64,000 nucleotides of DNA, taken from the NCBI GenBank assembly GCA_028095005.1, contig CM051463.1, forward strand, positions 3,456,295 to 3,520,294. The letters run 5' to 3'. The notes under the pieces were generated by a model. The model ran no database searches. It had not been told where the DNA came from and was given only the letters and a program-made list of their open reading frames with translations. Below are positions 11,601 through 23,000 of the stretch, piece after piece. Position numbers and translations under genes: made by a program. Position 1 is the stretch's first letter; the number at the start of each line of letters is the position of its first letter. Source of the DNA: Rhynchospora pubera. Lineage: Eukaryota; Streptophyta; Magnoliopsida; Poales; Cyperaceae.

Positions 11601-14600
11601 TACTGCATGTCTTGTCTCAACTATTCTAGTTGTATGCGATGGACAATAAAATCTAAAATCTTTGGATCTCTCTGGATAACCTATGAAAGAACAACTAACG
11701 GTTTTCGAATCCAGTTTCTTAATTTGTGGATTGTAGACTTTTGCTTCAGCAGGACAGCCCCACACACGTAAGTATCCTAGTTGCGGTTTTCTTCCAGTCC
11801 ACAATTCATAAGGTGTTGCTGGAACGGATTTACTAGGAACTCGATTGAGAACATGTGTTGCTGTTTTTAAAGCCTCAGACCACAAAAATTCTGGTAAAGT
11901 GGTATTGCATATCATACTTCGTACCATATCCATTAATGTACGATTACGCCTTTCAGCCACTCCATTTTGCCGAGGATCACCCGGCATAGAGAATTGATGA
12001 ATAATACCACTTTCTTGAAGAAACAAAGCAAATGGACCTGGACTTTGACCCAAGTCAGTGTGCCTACCATAATACTCACCACCTCTATCTGATCGCACTA
12101 CTTTAATTTTAAGATTATGCTGATTTTCAACTTCAGCCTTAAAAATCTTAAATTTTTCTAATGCCTCAGATTTTTCAGAAATTAAGAACACGTAAGCATA
12201 GCGTGAATAATCATCAACAAAAGTAATGAATGATTTGTGTTCGTTGAGACTCGGAGTGGGAAAAGGACCGCATATATCGGTGTGAATTAATTCCAACAGT
12301 CCCCCACTTCGAGTGGCTCCTTTCTTATTTCCCTTAACAAATTTTCCCTTAACACATTCAACACATTTTTCAAAATCCGAAAAATCTAATGTTGGGAGAA
12401 TTTCATTTTTAATGAGATGTTGCATTCTATCTCTTGAAATATGACCCAATCTGCGATGCCATAATTTGGAAGAATATCCAACATCACGATTTCTCTTTGT
12501 GCCACGTTTGTGATCAACACAATTAACATTCAGGGATAATAAAGAATCAGAAAAGGAAGAATCCAAACATAATTTATATAGATTGTCACATAATAATCCA
12601 GAACCAATAAACTTAGAGTTATAATATAGTCTCAACTCATTATTTCCAAACTGAAACATAAAACCACACGCATCAAGTCTAGAAACAGAAATTAAATTCC
12701 TAATCACACTAGGAATATAAACTACATCATGCAAATAGAGAATAAAGCCACTCTTCAAGACTAAACGAAGAGTTCCTACGGCCTCCACTTCAGCCTCTAA
12801 TCCATTGGCAACTTTAAGTTTCCTTTTTCCCTTTTCCAGCATCCTCACGGAAAGGAATCCCTGCAATGAGTTCGTAATGTGCACAGAGGCACCAGTGTCA
12901 ACCCACCACGTATTTAAGGGAACATCAATTAAAAGAGACTCACAAATCATATAATTAAACTCATTACCCTTCTTGGCAAGCCACGCTCTGAACTTGGTAC
13001 ACTCCTTCCTTATGTGTCCAGGTTTCTTGCAGTGATTGCACTTAAAAACACGTTTTGTACCAGATGTACTTGCTTTGTTAACACCAAGACCATCATCTTT
13101 CTTATTCTTTCCTTTACCATTGTACTTTTTCTGTTTTGGACTTTCAATGGCAGCATGTGCAAAGTCAGGTTTTTCAGTCTTAAGCCTTTCTTCTTCTTCA
13201 ACACACATGGCAATCAATTCGCTCATTTTCCACTTCTCTTTCTGCGTATTGTAATTGATCTTGAAAGGACCAAACTGAGCCGGAAGAGAAGTCATAATGA
13301 AATGAACCAAAAATCCCTCAGAAATTGCCATGTCCATGCCATTTAATTTTGCGGCCATATCATTTATCATCATGATATGTTCACGTACACCGCTAGTCCC
13401 ATTATACTTGGTAGTGAGCATTTTCATTATGAGAGCACTTGCATTAGCCTTTGATGTACTCTTAAACTGCTCCTCAACAGAGGCTAAAAATTCTTTAGCA
13501 GTAAAAAGTTCACCAGCAATATTCTTTTCAGGAATGCCTCCCCGAATAGCCAAAGAAATGGTGCTTTTGATAATCATGAGAGACATGCGATTAGAACGCT
13601 CCCATTTTGCATAAGCAGTTTTTTCTTCATTTGCAGCATCATCCTTTGGTTTTTCAGGTTTATCCAAACGTAATGCTTGGTCTATTTCAAGAACACCAAG
13701 ACCAATCTCAATTTGCTCTTTCCAAGTTGAAAAATTAGTTCCATTCAATGGTGTTATTCCAGTGATTTGATTACTAATATTGCTCAATGCTGCAAATTCA
13801 TGACAAATAAAATGCTTACTATTAACTAAAATCCACAGACATTTAAAATTAAATAAAATAGATCAACTATAATTAGGGGACTAATAATTAACTAATCTGA
13901 AATAATAAAACGCCAATTAATATTTCAGGTTTAATAGTTGATCCATTAAAATCAATTCATATCACCGTTGGGCAGAAATAAATTGAACATAAATTAAAAA
14001 TTCCATCTAATAAATTATACTTGACAATTAAAGTTGATAAAATTGACATTTATAATTTATTAAATGTAAACATAAGTAATACAATAGACATAATGTAAAA
14101 CATAGTTCCCTTTAATAAAATGGCTGTCACAATTAAAGTTGGTAAAATTGATAACGGCCATTTATTAAAAGTAAATTAATATGAAAATAAATTATATATA
14201 ACATAGTACCGTTGGGTTACTTGGTATATATAACATTAAACCATATACATAATTAATATCGTATATTTAAACCATATAGGAAGATATACATACGGTTTAA
14301 TAATTTTGTTATATACAATATTAAAATAATAAGTAATATACGGACTATTAAATCCATGTGATAAACAAAGGAGTAATCTTTTGAATTGTAAAACCCATGT
14401 ACACGTACACGTAAAAAGAAGAGAGAGAGAGAGATTTAATTAATCTTTCTTAATTAATCGTGGGGACCAGGAATAGGAAACGCGCTTAAAAGGGAAAAGA
14501 AAGATATATGGATTCTATACAACTCAGGTTTGGACGGAGGAACTATTATATCCTCTTGTATTCAATCCAATCAACATAGATTGCATTTGTTCACATGAAG

Positions 14601-15653
14601 CCGTGTTACTTTTCTCTCTCTCACCATGCGCATAGGATTGAAGAAATTAAGTGTTAATGTTTTACAACTCCAACTAAGTACACACAGAAGTTTTAGAATG
14701 AAATAAATACGAAAATATTCAGTAAAATTCCATTAAATATTGATTCAAAAATTACCGTTAATTACTGATTTAAATACGAAAAAATACAATTAAAATTCAG
14801 TAATTGAATCCGACAATTTTGTAAGAATTTTATATGAAATTACGTACCGCTCCGATACCATAATAATAGAAATTTGAAATATTAATTCGTAATAATACTT
14901 CTGAAATTAATAGCCCAAAAACACGTAATTCATATAAAATTAAATAGATTCATAAGTTAGAACTTACAGGATTGGAGAGACGACATCGTAAGGCGGAAAA
15001 TCGATCTTCTCTAATTTTCCTTGGTCCTTAATGATGGCAGAATGGAGTTTTTCCTTTCTTTTTCTGTCTAATTTTCTTAATGGCCAAAATTAAAGGGAAA
15101 GGGTGCCTTTTTTATGACAGAACAAGTATATATAACCAAGGCAATTGAAGGGATCTAAATTCAGTAAATCTGGTCCATTGGATTTTCCATCAAAATCCAA
15201 TGCACCCTTTAAGAATGAATGGTTCAGATTAAATCATATAGGCCACATATTAATTAATTAATAATATTAATTATAACATATATAACTATATACAAAACAT
15301 CAGCCTCAACCTCAACCATCAATCCAATCAAGTTATTATACCTGATCAGGAAGGCCCACCAGAATACCGAAGTGGCCCCGTGGTATGTCTGGGTAGATTA
15401 ATGGCCTCTTGACTACACACTCATCTTCACTTGGGGAGTTTTCAGTGTCTTCTTCATCGAAACAGATGTTTTTCTCATGTGAGGGAGTTTTCTGGGATAT
15501 GGAACTGCTGATGGATTGCTTATTCTTGGCAGTTGTATTTTGCCACTTCCGGAAGAACTTCCAGATCGTGGAGATGGCGGTCGGCTTTACCGGCTCATCC
15601 TGTGTTCTATTGCTAGTCTCTGTGGTCTTTTTGTCATCATTTTTTGTTCCCAT
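8618..15653 (-). CDS. SAUR-like auxin-responsive protein, intron split by a copia element
   Basis: Two exons on the minus strand, 15653-15342 and 8812-8618, give a 168-residue protein. Small auxin-up RNA proteins are short plant proteins; many promote cell expansion by inhibiting PP2C-D phosphatases. Residues 1-90 are a variable, Lys/Ser/Thr-rich region. The SAUR core starts at [11 protein letters not shown] and continues after the splice as [15 protein letters not shown], then [16 protein letters not shown], matching the family order 'GHFxVYVG / RFVVPxxYLxHPxFQ / LPCDxxxF'. The donor is CAG|GTATAA and the acceptor ATCAAG|GAG, both in phase 0. Without the 6283-bp retroelement the intron would be 246 bp. 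Most SAUR genes have no intron, so this is either an intron-bearing subtype or an old acquisition. Expression with the element in place is unknown. Confidence 0.72.
8996..9413 (-). repeat. copia 3' LTR
   Basis: 418 bp, matching 14861-15278 except at six positions. Its inner edge adjoins the polypurine tract. Confidence 0.92.
9414..9425 (-). other. copia polypurine tract
   Basis: On the minus strand the sequence AAGTGGGAGAA immediately precedes the LTR start TGTTATAATT. This is the standard plus-strand priming site of plant copia elements. Confidence 0.88.
9426..9740 (-). other. copia 3' untranslated interior
   Basis: About 315 bases between the Gag-Pol stop and the polypurine tract. AT-rich, with no open frame of note on the element's strand. 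Confidence 0.7.
9741..13787 (-). CDS. Ty1/copia Gag-Pol polyprotein
   Basis: A single uninterrupted 1348-residue frame. Gag (UBN2 type) occupies about residues 1-230, with a CCHC zinc knuckle at 250-263 ([14 protein letters not shown]). The aspartic protease has [11 protein letters not shown] (active-site Asp about 297). The pre-integrase zinc finger has LWHRRLGH then CVECVKG (about 443-480). The integrase core has D about 504 (HTDICGP), D about 567 (RSDRGGEY) and E about 612 (NGVAERRNR). Reverse transcriptase shows [40 protein letters not shown] and the catalytic LHVDDILLA. RNase H at the C-terminus has [23 protein letters not shown] and DIKYLV. All domains for autonomous copying are present in the copia order (integrase before RT). 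The start is the first ATG downstream of the ~1.07-kb leader. Confidence 0.96.
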   Translation of the reverse strand: MSNISNQITGITPLNGTNFSTWKEQIEIGLGVLEIDQALRLDKPEKPKDDAANEEKTAYAKWERSNRMSLMIIKSTISLAIRGGIPEKNIAGELFTAKEFLASVEEQFKSTSKANASALIMKMLTTKYNGTSGVREHIMMINDMAAKLNGMDMAISEGFLVHFIMTSLPAQFGPFKINYNTQKEKWKMSELIAMCVEEEERLKTEKPDFAHAAIESPKQKKYNGKGKNKKDDGLGVNKASTSGTKRVFKCNHCKKPGHIRKECTKFRAWLAKKGNEFNYMICESLLIDVPLNTWWVDTGASVHITNSLQGFLSVRMLEKGKRKLKVANGLEAEVEAVGTLRLVLKSGFILYLHDVVYIPSVIRNLISVSRLDACGFMFQFGNNELRLYYNSKFIGSGLLCDNLYKLCLDSSFSDSLLSLNVNCVDHKRGTKRNRDVGYSSKLWHRRLGHISRDRMQHLIKNEILPTLDFSDFEKCVECVKGKFVKGNKKGATRSGGLLELIHTDICGPFPTPSLNEHKSFITFVDDYSRYAYVFLISEKSEALEKFKIFKAEVENQHNLKIKVVRSDRGGEYYGRHTDLGQSPGPFALFLQESGIIHQFSMPGDPRQNGVAERRNRTLMDMVRSMICNTTLPEFLWSEALKTATHVLNRVPSKSVPATPYELWTGRKPQLGYLRVWGCPAEAKVYNPQIKKLDSKTVSCSFIGYPERSKDFRFYCPSHTTRIVETRHAVFFENGNISGSNEKRTINLDEEGRIYVPTSVISKVTSSVSPLSLNEGTNVSNAPNNEEVPLLPQEPLRKSQRERKTAIPDDYIVYLTEEGGDIGHGDDPISFKDAMKSDKSSQWLEAMNDEMNSMQQNDVWDLVELPKGVKPVGCKWVYKAKTDSHGNIERYKARLVAKGFTQQEGIHYDNTFSPVSKKDSLRIVLALVAHYDLELHQMDVKTAFLNGNLHEKIFMKQPEGFVVKGKEHMGCRLKRSIYGLKQASRQWYLKFDEVITEFGFQENTFDQCIYLKVSGSRFIILVLHVDDILLASSDLDMFYETKRFLSKKFEMKDLGEASYVIGIEIHRDRSRGLLGLSQKAYIEKMLKRYNMQNCSPSVAPIFKGDKFSKAQCPKTESERKQMENNEYASVVGRLMYAQVCTRPDIAFVVGMLGRYQSNPGLDHWRAAKKVLRYLQGTKDYMLTYRKSDNLEVIGYSDSDFAGCVDTKKSTSGYIFMLAGGPISWKSAKQSLVASSTMQAEFVACFEATGQAVWLKNFIPELQVIESIARPLTLFCDNEAAVFFSKNNKSSGATKWIDIKYLVVRRKIKDNVIIIQHINTKAMLVDSLTKALPPTLFKEHVAGMGLVSDL
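13788..14845 (-). other. copia 5' untranslated leader
   Basis: About 1.06 kb between primer binding site and gag start with no long frame. It includes a GTACACGTACACGT dyad, a GAGAGAGAGAGA run near 14425 and a repeated ATATAACAT / accATATA theme. Packaging signals may lie here, but nothing specific can be read. Confidence 0.6.
14846..14860 (-). other. copia primer binding site (initiator Met tRNA type)
   Basis: On the minus strand, immediately inside the 5' LTR, TGGTATCGGAGCGGT closely matches the plant tRNA-iMet-type binding site TGGTATCAGAGC used by most copia elements. Confidence 0.87.
14861..15278 (-). repeat. copia 5' LTR with promoter
   Basis: 418 bp. On the minus strand it carries a GGTTATATATAC TATA-like box (near 15126-15137), a plausible transcription start region for the element. 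It differs from the 3' LTR at six sites by eye: four transitions and two transversions. Confidence 0.92.
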
Positions 15654-15827
15654 ATATTGTTCAGTTTGGATGACCTGGACACGCGGCCTGTAGAGCTCTG
15701 TTCACGTTTGGAAGGGGAAAGGGTTAGGAATTGGGAGGTTTATCGATGAATTATTTTTGGCGCAATCAGGATCAGCTAATTTGAAAAAGCTAATATTTAA
15801 TTACAATCTCTGTATAATTTTTTTTTA

Positions 15828-17191
15828 GAGTAAATTTTCTAAGAAGTCACTAAAATTTGTATGTAGTCCAATTTTAGTCATCAAACTTTAATTTGTCCCT
15901 CCACAAACACTAAAGTTTGATTTTGTCCACTTTTAGTCACTTTGTCACAATTCTGTCTGCTTCCGTCTGATTATAATATTTCGGGTACAAAGTTGGGGTT
16001 CGAATGAAATATCATCTCTTTTCTCCGTCTCCCACAGCAACGCCTCTGTCTTAATTGGACTTCTTTGTCTCTCTGACAAACCTTGCCTTCTTCGCCTGTC
16101 CCTATCATAATTTCTCTAGCCAGCTTCGTTCCTCTCTCACAGCTTCGTCTTCTCAATTAATCCAACCATGAAACCCAACCAAGAAACAATAATATAATGA
16201 CCGTAACATATAGTATGATCCAAACTTACATTTTTTTTTTCTTTCCTTTATAAGATCTCTTTTGTTATTCTTCCCAAACAATTAAATAAACCTCCGATGT
16301 ACCGGACACCCACTCTGATTCATACCCATCTAATCCCTTTTTGATGCCTCTAGTCATGGTGGGTGGATTGAAATTTGTTAAGCACAGTTTCTATTGTAAT
16401 TGTATACAAAAGGCTGCAACTTCTTCAAAATACTTAGATTTTGGCTAAATTATTTTTCAATCATGATTTTCAAATTTAACCTCATTATAAAAAGTAATGA
16501 TAATGATAATTGAAGAGAATATGATTGTTTTTAATCTCAAAATAGTTTCGAGATACAAAACAAAGACCAAAAATTTGAACAGAAAATTGTGAACACAAAA
16601 AGATTGGCCTGGTTGCTGATTGTGAATTTGTGATTAGACGTTTGGATCAAAGGGATGGAATATAAAAATGACTAAATTAAAAATATGGACAAGGAAATTT
16701 GTATGGTCCATCAGAAATTCCAAAGCCAAAACAAGATTGTAGCATCTACTCTTCTCACGTGTCGGATTCGTTGATGGTCTCCATGGAAGCGCGAGAGGAG
16801 GTCCGATGTCTAATCGCTGATTCGCTCCGCAGTCAGTGCCATTGGGGCCACTCTCAAGGGCCAACGACTTGGCCCGTACACCCTTGCTACTCGTCCGAGT
16901 CCGATCTAGAAGCATACCCCTCCCATTTCTCTTGTTTTCCCTTCGTGGCATAATTCTGGAGGAGAGAGAGGCTAGAGCGTGTGTTCTGAGAGATAGAAGA
17001 AGACAATATTTTATTCAGATCCCAATTTTTTGTACCCAACTGAATCAATTAAACGGAATTAAACGGAACTGTGATAGAGTGACTAAGATAGGACAAAATC
17101 AAACTTTAATGGTTGTGGAGGGACAAATTGAAGTTTGATGACCAAAATAGAATTACATACAAACTTCAGTGACCTCCGAAAAAATTTACTC
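15828..17191. mobile_element. Mutator-like element, 1364 bp, possible Pack-MULE
   Basis: Ends GAGTAAATTTTCT... and ...AAAATTTACTC form imperfect terminal inverted repeats over about 140 bases (both carry the TCAAACTT.AATTTGTCCCTCCACAA segment). A perfect 10-base duplication (nine T then A) flanks it at 15818-15827 and 17192-17201, as expected of MULEs. No transposase is present. The interior has two GC-richer blocks, 15990-16150 and 16730-16950, the latter with an 84-residue plus-strand frame at 16699-16953 that I do not recognise. These may be captured host gene pieces. Confidence 0.8.
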
Positions 17192-17492
17192 TTTTTTTTT
17201 ATAACAAGAGAAACAAAAGGTTTAGTAAATATAATGTCGGACAAAAACAGGTCTGTTTCAATTTATACAAACATAACAATTAGACATTAAAAGAAAGAAA
17301 TTATTTTCCAATGTTACGTGCATGAATGCAAAAAAAAAAAAAAGTTAAATGAAAAAATTAAAGAAAGAGAGAGAGCGAGTTAATAATTAATTAATAGAAG
17401 AAATGCACACGCACAATACAGAAGCAATTTCGACTAAATAGCTTCAGCAATTTTTTATTTTTAGCAGAGATAAATGTCAAAATCTTCGACTT

Positions 17493-17513
17493 CCCCCCCC
17501 CCCCCCCCCCCCC
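17493..17513 (+). repeat. poly(C) tract of 21 bases
   Basis: An uninterrupted run of 21 C, rare in an AT-rich plant intergenic region. Its length may be uncertain because such runs are hard to sequence. Confidence 0.85.
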
Positions 17514-17568
17514 AAAACAACCAATATCTCTAAAAATCGTGCCTAAATAAGAAAATGCTCTCTATTTC

Positions 17569-17778
17569 CAGGGGCGGATCTAGTGGTGGGGCGGGTGGGG
17601 CTAGAGCTCCACCTACCGCCGTCGAGCCCCTGGAGCTCCTCTTTAGCCTTAACGAATTTTTTCTGTCATTGGAGCACTCAAAGGTGGAGCTGAAGAACAG
17701 AAGAAGAGAAACAGTTCGATCAAATGATTCATTAGAGCACTCAGCCCCACCTAAATATTTTTCCTAGACCCGCCACTG
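17569..17778. mobile_element. hAT-type MITE, 210 bp
   Basis: Terminal inverted repeats CAGGGGCGGATCTAG and CTAGACCCGCCACTG are flanked by a perfect 8-base duplication TCTATTTC at 17561-17568 and 17779-17786. The 8-base duplication and CAG..CTG ends are typical of hAT non-autonomous elements. The short frame inside has no known function. Confidence 0.9.
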
Positions 17779-17786
17779 TCTATTTC

Positions 17787-19223
17787 CACCCTAGAGACCT
17801 TCAAACATAAGATAATTTAATGCAAAAAAAAAGAAGGAGAAGAAACATATAATGATCCATTTAACTAGGGGTACGAATTCATTTACTAAATCTTGGAATT
17901 CGTACATATAATGAAAATTTTATGATTTAAAACATGACTGATCAATCAGTCTTGAAACTGTGCTTTGCATATTAAAAAGAAAAAAGAAAAGAAGAGGAAA
18001 GGTTTGATTTTGAAAACCTAATGATATGTATTCGTTTAAATAACTGTCTGAACACTATCATTTACAACCAAATTGAAAATTTGAAATTGAAACTGATTCA
18101 TACTTCCGATTCAATAAAACAAAATTCATTTTTTCAAGCTAGCTCTGAGATACGCGGTACATATACCGAAAACAAATAGACTGGTCCAACGGATAATCAT
18201 AAATTCAAAACCTTTTGCATTATTGTTTTTTTTTTAAAGTTTAAAGCCCTTGTATTGTTGCTGGAAAAAAAAAGGGGAAATAAAATCACAGTAAGCTATA
18301 ATATTCCCCCTAAAAAAAATATCCTCCCTAAAAAGATTAGAGTAATCTCTTTGAAGAAATTCAATAAAAAAATCAGAAACCAAATTAAAGTTGACAACGA
18401 CAAATTCAATTTAAAATGTTATAGAATTGCTCGTACCTTCCACGATCGAGCGACAGAATGAGAGAAAGTGGTGACTGGCGAGAGAGAGGGACCAACAGGG
18501 AGAGAAACGGCTAACAAGGAGACACCACTATTTAATTGAAGTATTGAAAGGATTTTTTTTTTTTTTTTTTGAAAAAAGGTGGGAGCTCTAGATTTTGTTT
18601 ATCCAGTAGAATATTTGTCCGTGATTTCCGGTTCGGTAGGAGGATAAATATGGTAAAGTAAAATTTTGGATATAGGAATAATTCATGCCTCCGAAGTAGC
18701 TTCGAAACTTTTTTGGTCGCCATATTTAGAATAATATGGTTATTGCTACCCACACTATACAAAGAATCTTTAAGTGATAATTTTACAAAATCTGAAAGTG
18801 ATCAACTCGAATCAATGAGATTTTTATATTATCTCAAAACATGTACGTGCTTAGAATTATTTTTGTTGGACTACAAAACATCTTTTTAAAAAGCCATCCA
18901 TCATCATTTGTAAAAAGAAGATAAGCATAGTTAACTCGTGAGTTCATTCGAACTCGACTTGTAAAAAGATCGTTTGTAATTCGAATTGGCAGAACTCAAG
19001 TTGAACCAATTCGATTAACTCGTGAATCGACTCGTGACATAATAAATTTTAATTTTAACTTAATACTATCAATATGATTTATGATTATTAGAAAATGATA
19101 AATATTTTCAAATTTTTTTATTATATTTTTATTTTAGACAATTATAAAATATAAAAAATTAAGTTTCAAGACATATTTGTTTCAAATCAATAGAAATAAT
19201 AAAATTGACAAAAAATTTGCGGT
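17787..19223. other. intergenic stretch without recognisable gene
   Basis: AT-rich. It holds A- and T-runs (18550-18572) and scattered short frames. Nothing supports a gene. Confidence 0.45.
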
Positions 19224-19232
19224 TTATAATAT

Positions 19233-19648
19233 GAGAAAGTTTAATATGCACTATAGTGCATATAGCTTTCTATGCACCACGGATTTTTTCGGGGGTACTT
19301 TTGTAAATTTACAAATCTAATTTAACCAATCTAATCTACATATTGAAATCTCATAGCAAACCAAATTTTACAATTTTTGAGATTTTATTACTATTTTTTT
19401 CGAATTTTTTTAAACATGCCATTTTTGGAATATTGTAAATAGTATAACATTTCAAAAATGACATGTTTTAAAAAATTCGGAAAAAAATAGTAATAAAATC
19501 TCAAAAATTGTAAAATTTAGTTTGCTATGAGATTTCAATATGTAGATTAGATTGGTTAAATTAGATTTGTCAATTTATGAAAATACCCCCAAAAAAGTCC
19601 GTGGTGCATAGAAAACTCTATGCACTATGGTGCATATTAAATTTTCTC
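19233..19648. mobile_element. Mutator-type fold-back MITE, 416 bp
   Basis: Arms of about 190 bases pair nearly end to end, from GAGAAAGTTTAATATGCAC on the left to GTGCATATTAAATTTTCTC on the right. A perfect 9-base duplication TTATAATAT flanks it at 19224-19232 and 19649-19657. Non-coding; can fold into one long hairpin. Confidence 0.92.
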
Positions 19649-19749
19649 TTATAATATTGTATATATCAATTAGTATTGATATTGAAATAATAAATGAATT
19701 AAAAAATAAATTTCAAAGTACGCATGCTTATGTCAAGCCGGCTTGTGAC

Positions 19750-20066
19750 TAGGAGTGTCAGCGTGAAAAAATGGCACGTGGTGCCGTTTCGTTTAAGTGA
19801 AACGGAACGCATAACAAAATTGGTTTTCATTCTGTTCCAATAACGAAACGGTAAACGAAATATGGAATTATACCGTTTCGACTGTTTCAGCCTCATTTCA
19901 AACCGTTTCATGTGTTATTTCTGAAGTGGAACAGTTAACAAAACGAAATTATGTGCCGTTTCAGAAACGAAACAGTTAACAAAATGAAATTCTATACCGC
20001 GTTTCTTAACGGAACGGTAAACGAAACAGTCCGTTCCGTGCTTTTTTGACGCGTTTGACAGCCCTA
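19750..20066. mobile_element. hAT-type MITE, 317 bp, rich in CGTTTCG motifs
   Basis: Ends TAGGAGTGTCAGCGTG and TGACGCGTTTGACAGCCCTA are inverted repeats of the known hAT TAGGGNTGTCA type. A perfect 8-base duplication CTTGTGAC flanks it at 19742-19749 and 20067-20074. The interior repeats ACCGTTTCG / CGAAACGGT-like words many times on both strands. Non-coding. Confidence 0.9.
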
Positions 20067-20074
20067 CTTGTGAC

Positions 20075-23000
20075 TCACGAGTCGACTCAAGTTGGAGGCG
20101 AGCTCTTGCAAACAACACAAAGCGCAACGCCATTGTGCTCTCTTCTCAGTCTCAGCTTGAGAGCTTGAAGCAATCGTAATATTTTTAAATTTTTCGTAAT
20201 TTTCTCCTAAAACGTCAGCCTATTTCTGTCTCTGTCGTGCTATTTTTTTTTTCCTTCGTAATCGATAATAGGTTAATTGGTTTTTAAATGCTCGAATTTA
20301 ATCATTCAAATTTGCAATAGTTGTTATACCCTGAAATTCTACTATTTATAAATTTCCTATGAAATTTTGATATTACCTGACTAAAATCCTTACTTGAGTG
20401 TTTATGCTGTATAAAAGAAATAATTTTCTATTCTCATCTTGAGTAAGAATTTGAAAATTGGAATTGCTTAGAAATATATTGTGCATTTTATTAAGTCGTT
20501 GACATTTTTTTTACGAATTATTATGCATCAGAAATAATTGTTTTGATTTATGTTGAATAAGAGTTATTATTTGAAACAAAGAAAATTGATATCTTCTTGT
20601 AAAGCTGGTTTAAATTATGTATGTAAAAATTTTCTTAAAACTCATTCGGTGCATGAATTTGGCTCATCTCTTGTAGAGTCCATTATAGGTGGGACCCTAT
20701 GGTCATGAGTATTCTATTGTCTAAACTCTTAATATGGACCATGTCTAATTAGAATCTCAATGTTTGGAACCTTGGAGAATCCATCTCCTAAAATTTTGGA
20801 TCTGGTTCTTACGCCTCCACCGTTCTCTTGTATTTTCATTTTTCCTTTCTACAAAAATGAGCTATGCCCTGTACCACAAATTTCGCCCAAAATCTCCAGC
20901 AAAATTCAAAAGAAAATCAGATTTGGACTTGGAAGCAAGTTTCTCCGGTATGTCAGGCAACAGAAATTAAAATGTCGGAAAGTCGAGTTCCACTTTTTCC
21001 ACACCTCCGATTTATTACAGAAATTGAGCAAGTAAGTTCATAGATTAGAGTTATACTGCTGTTTTTGTTATTTCTTTGAGATAATTGCGAAATTTTACTG
21101 AAATTTTTGTGTGTCTAATTTCTAGGGTTTTCATGAAATTTTTCTAATGGGATGGAATTTAGAACTGAAATCGTTTCTCTTACTTATATAAATTTAATTG
21201 TGGGATTTAGATAGCTTTATAAGAATTATCAGATTTATTTATCAATAGTAGTTATTCATTTGCAAAATGGACTAATTTGGTCACACTTTTATTAACCAGA
21301 TTACAGTTCTGAATTTTAAGTTGTATTTTTTTTTTAATTTGCTTGATTATTATGACTAATAAAATGGAGTAGTTAGATGGCCGTATGGGTGTATGCATAA
21401 TAGGACTGTGGGGAACAAATACCAAACAAGCCAAGATTATGTACAGCCCCTTATAAGCTTATTAAGCATAAAAATATAGATTTAATTTAGAAGCAAGTTC
21501 CTCAAATGGGTCGAGTTGCTGAAACTAAATGTATAGTTTCTTGTTTGATTGATTAACTAAAATGAATGAACATGGGTGAATAGAAGTTAATTCTTGTTGC
21601 TGGTATCATTGTTTCACCACTTGTTATTGCTTTGCAAGACCTATTAACCCTCGCCCAGTCTTGAAATCACTCACTAGTACTATTAACTAGCATGAAACTT
21701 AAAAGAAATTTTTATGTTCTCTAGAATCAGGAGGTTATGAGTTGAAATTTAGGAGCTGTTGACATGAGAGAGGCAATGTAGAATTTGTTTGATTGCTTGC
21801 TTTTGCTTTGGTTTTTACTGCTGTTTAAGGTACGGATTCCATTTGAATTTTATTTTATCTTTTTATTATATATAGATATAGAGACTTAATTAGTAGCTTG
21901 CATGTTGTGTTCATTAATTGTTGCATTCATGAAAATCGGTTTATGCATAAATGATGCATGATTTAAATGGCATGTTGAATGGTATTTCATTGAAATGTGT
22001 TCTGAATGTGGTAAGTAGTACAGCTTGTGTGGTTGAGATAGACACTCGTAATGTTTGGAGGTGGCGTCATGACCCATCCTACCAAGCACCGTGTAATAAG
22101 CGCTTATGTACCGGAACTCTAAAAGTCCAGTCTAGAATGGTCCAGAGGGTGAGTGTTCCCAGTATGCATGTACAATTGAAATATTATTTGACTGAATTGA
22201 GTGTGAATTATTTGGCTGTTGGTAGTCATCAAGAAGGTGGCTCGCAGCGTTATTGACTTGAATGGATCGATGGAACCATACCTGCATCTTACTAGAATGT
22301 CCAAATATATTGGAGCCAGCATTTGTTATATTCTTTTTAAAAAAATCTGAATTTCTATTGAATTTTTGCTGAGCTCATGTCTCATACTGCATTAAATAGC
22401 TTAAATTGATACTGTTTTATGTATTGAGATAAGATGTATATAATTTCCTAAGAAATCTGTTATTGTATTTTAACTCAGTAATGTAATTAGTTTCTAAACT
22501 TGAAATCAAAATTCAAGTGGCTGGAACTAAATACCGTACTGAGATAAAGTTTTTCTTTATCTCATTCTCCACTTTGTGGGTTCCAGGTTTAGCGAGCGGG
22601 GTTAGAGCTGTAGAGGATAAGCCCTTTTACTGTCACTTGCTGAGTAGCATATGATCTCCAAGTACTATGTATTTTAATTTTTAGAACCAATTTTAATTGT
22701 TAGAACCAAGCTGCATGGTAGGATCTGTTTGTATATGATTACGTATTTTGGAATGATATTCTAAGTAGCTGATACTTGTAATATAAATTATATGTGCCTT
22801 CACAGTAAAGTGAGTGAATAATTGCATCTTTGCAATCATTCTGGAGCCAGCTTATGCTCAGGTGATTATATTCATATAAATAAATCATAGAAAAGTGCTT
22901 GGCAAATTTGAACTATATGTCTTGTCTGGTTTGTGTCAATGTGGTTTATTTATATGGGACCTGCAACTTTCATGGTTAAGTAAGGTATACTAGTAATTAT

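Larger units (their letters stand above)
8996..15278 (-). mobile_element. complete Ty1/copia LTR retrotransposon
   Basis: Two 418-bp LTRs flank a 5.4-kb interior with a single long Gag-Pol frame on the minus strand. A primer binding site lies directly inside the right-hand (5') LTR and a polypurine tract directly inside the left-hand (3') LTR. The LTRs differ at six positions by eye (about 1.4%), so the insertion is young. On the element's strand the LTR starts TGTTATAATT but ends ...CTATTATTA rather than in CA. Flanks share only TATA (8994-8997 and 15279-15282), so the exact ends may shift by one or two bases. It sits in the intron of the SAUR-like gene in the same orientation. Confidence 0.93.

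Noticed and set aside
13014..13614. Several plus-strand open frames
   Set aside because: Antisense shadows of the copia gag and zinc-knuckle region.
15409..15749. Two plus-strand frames opposite the SAUR-like exon 1
   Set aside because: Complement of the exon; no family features and no splice support.
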